A stretch of DNA of 22,207 bases from Bacillota bacterium (lineage in GTDB: Bacteria; Bacillota; Clostridia; Peptostreptococcales; Anaerovoracaceae). The number at the start of each line of letters is the position of its first letter. The stretch's first letter is position 1. The stretch spans positions 1 through 22,207 of the forward strand of contig JAGBGL010000058.1 in assembly GCA_017936025.1 (NCBI GenBank). The letters are read 5' to 3'. Positions 21,940 through 22,207 of this stretch are shown piece by piece. A model generated the notes under the pieces. The model did not search any database. It was not told the DNA's origin and worked only from the letters and a program-made list of their open reading frames with translations. A program made the position numbers and the translations under genes.

Positions 21940-22207
21940 ATGGAAAGACCGGTTTATTTATTTACGGGTTTATTAGAAAGCGGAAAAACCACACTGGTTC
22001 ATGAGGTCGCGGGTGAAGAAGATTTTCTGGAGCCGGGAACTACTGTACTGATTCAGTGTGAAGAAGGGGAAACTGCTTATGATCAGGCTTTCCTGGAAGA
22101 ATATGATATCGTACTGATGGAAATCGAAGAACAGGAGCAGCTCAATGAGCTATTCTGGAGAAGGATCGAACGCGATTATGATCCTGCGCAGATCCTTGTT
22201 GAATATA
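21940..22207 (+). CDS. Second P-loop GTPase-like protein, 3' end outside window
   Basis: The frame opens at ATG 21940 with TAGGAG upstream and continues to the window edge, giving 89 complete codons. The N-terminus 'PVYLFTGLLESGKTTLVHEV' contains a P-loop, GLLESGKT, close to the COG0523 form GFLGAGKT. After it comes 'TVLIQCEEGE' where COG0523 proteins have a strand ending in ENE(F/Y)G. It starts 10 bp after the His-rich GTPase and is probably its partner or a divergent paralogue. The rest of the gene, including any CxCC motif, is not visible. Confidence 0.8.
   Translation, partial: MERPVYLFTGLLESGKTTLVHEVAGEEDFLEPGTTVLIQCEEGETAYDQAFLEEYDIVLMEIEEQEQLNELFWRRIERDYDPAQILVEY

Overview
The window looks like chromosomal DNA of a low-to-mid GC Gram-positive anaerobe, probably class Clostridia. 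The pointers are strong AGGAGG-type ribosome binding sites, sigma-A-like promoters, short intergenic gaps, a PdaA-type deacetylase, a tetrahydrofolate riboswitch and a clostridial-looking COG0523 GTPase. I cannot name the species. No rRNA, tRNA, insertion sequence, phage gene or CRISPR array is visible.

Layout. (1) 1-3714: the end of a TPR-repeat protein, a MATE transporter, and an AzlC permease cut off after about 93 residues. (2) 3652-4722: a 72-residue protein and an AIM24-family protein with their own promoter and terminator. (3) 4731-6650: a Na/phosphate cotransporter with a PhoU-like tail, preceded by direct repeats that look like a Pho box and followed by a long terminator hairpin. (4) 6679-14278: an accessory catabolic operon with a GPH-type sugar symporter, two class III PLP enzymes resembling glutamate-1-semialdehyde aminomutase, a TetR regulator between them, a class II aldolase and an FGGY sugar kinase. 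(5) 14279-15100: a PdaA-like polysaccharide deacetylase whose ribosome binding site lies in the terminator hairpin of the preceding operon. (6) Minus strand, 16807-15117: a GntR regulator and a cytoplasmic L-asparaginase. (7) 16847 to the end: a folate operon (THF riboswitch, folE, HD hydrolase, folP, folB-folK fusion, a small unknown protein) that runs on into a NudC-like Nudix hydrolase, a His-rich COG0523 GTPase and a second P-loop protein cut by the window edge.

The best candidate for an undescribed system is region 4. Uptake, amino-group chemistry, phosphorylation and aldol cleavage are encoded together, and both aminomutase-like enzymes lack the substrate-arginine motif of true heme-pathway aminomutases. 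This suggests catabolism of an amino sugar or amino-polyol. One of the two enzymes has an apparent one-base deletion near its start. The strongest regulatory element is the THF riboswitch, whose helices can be paired base by base directly in front of folE.
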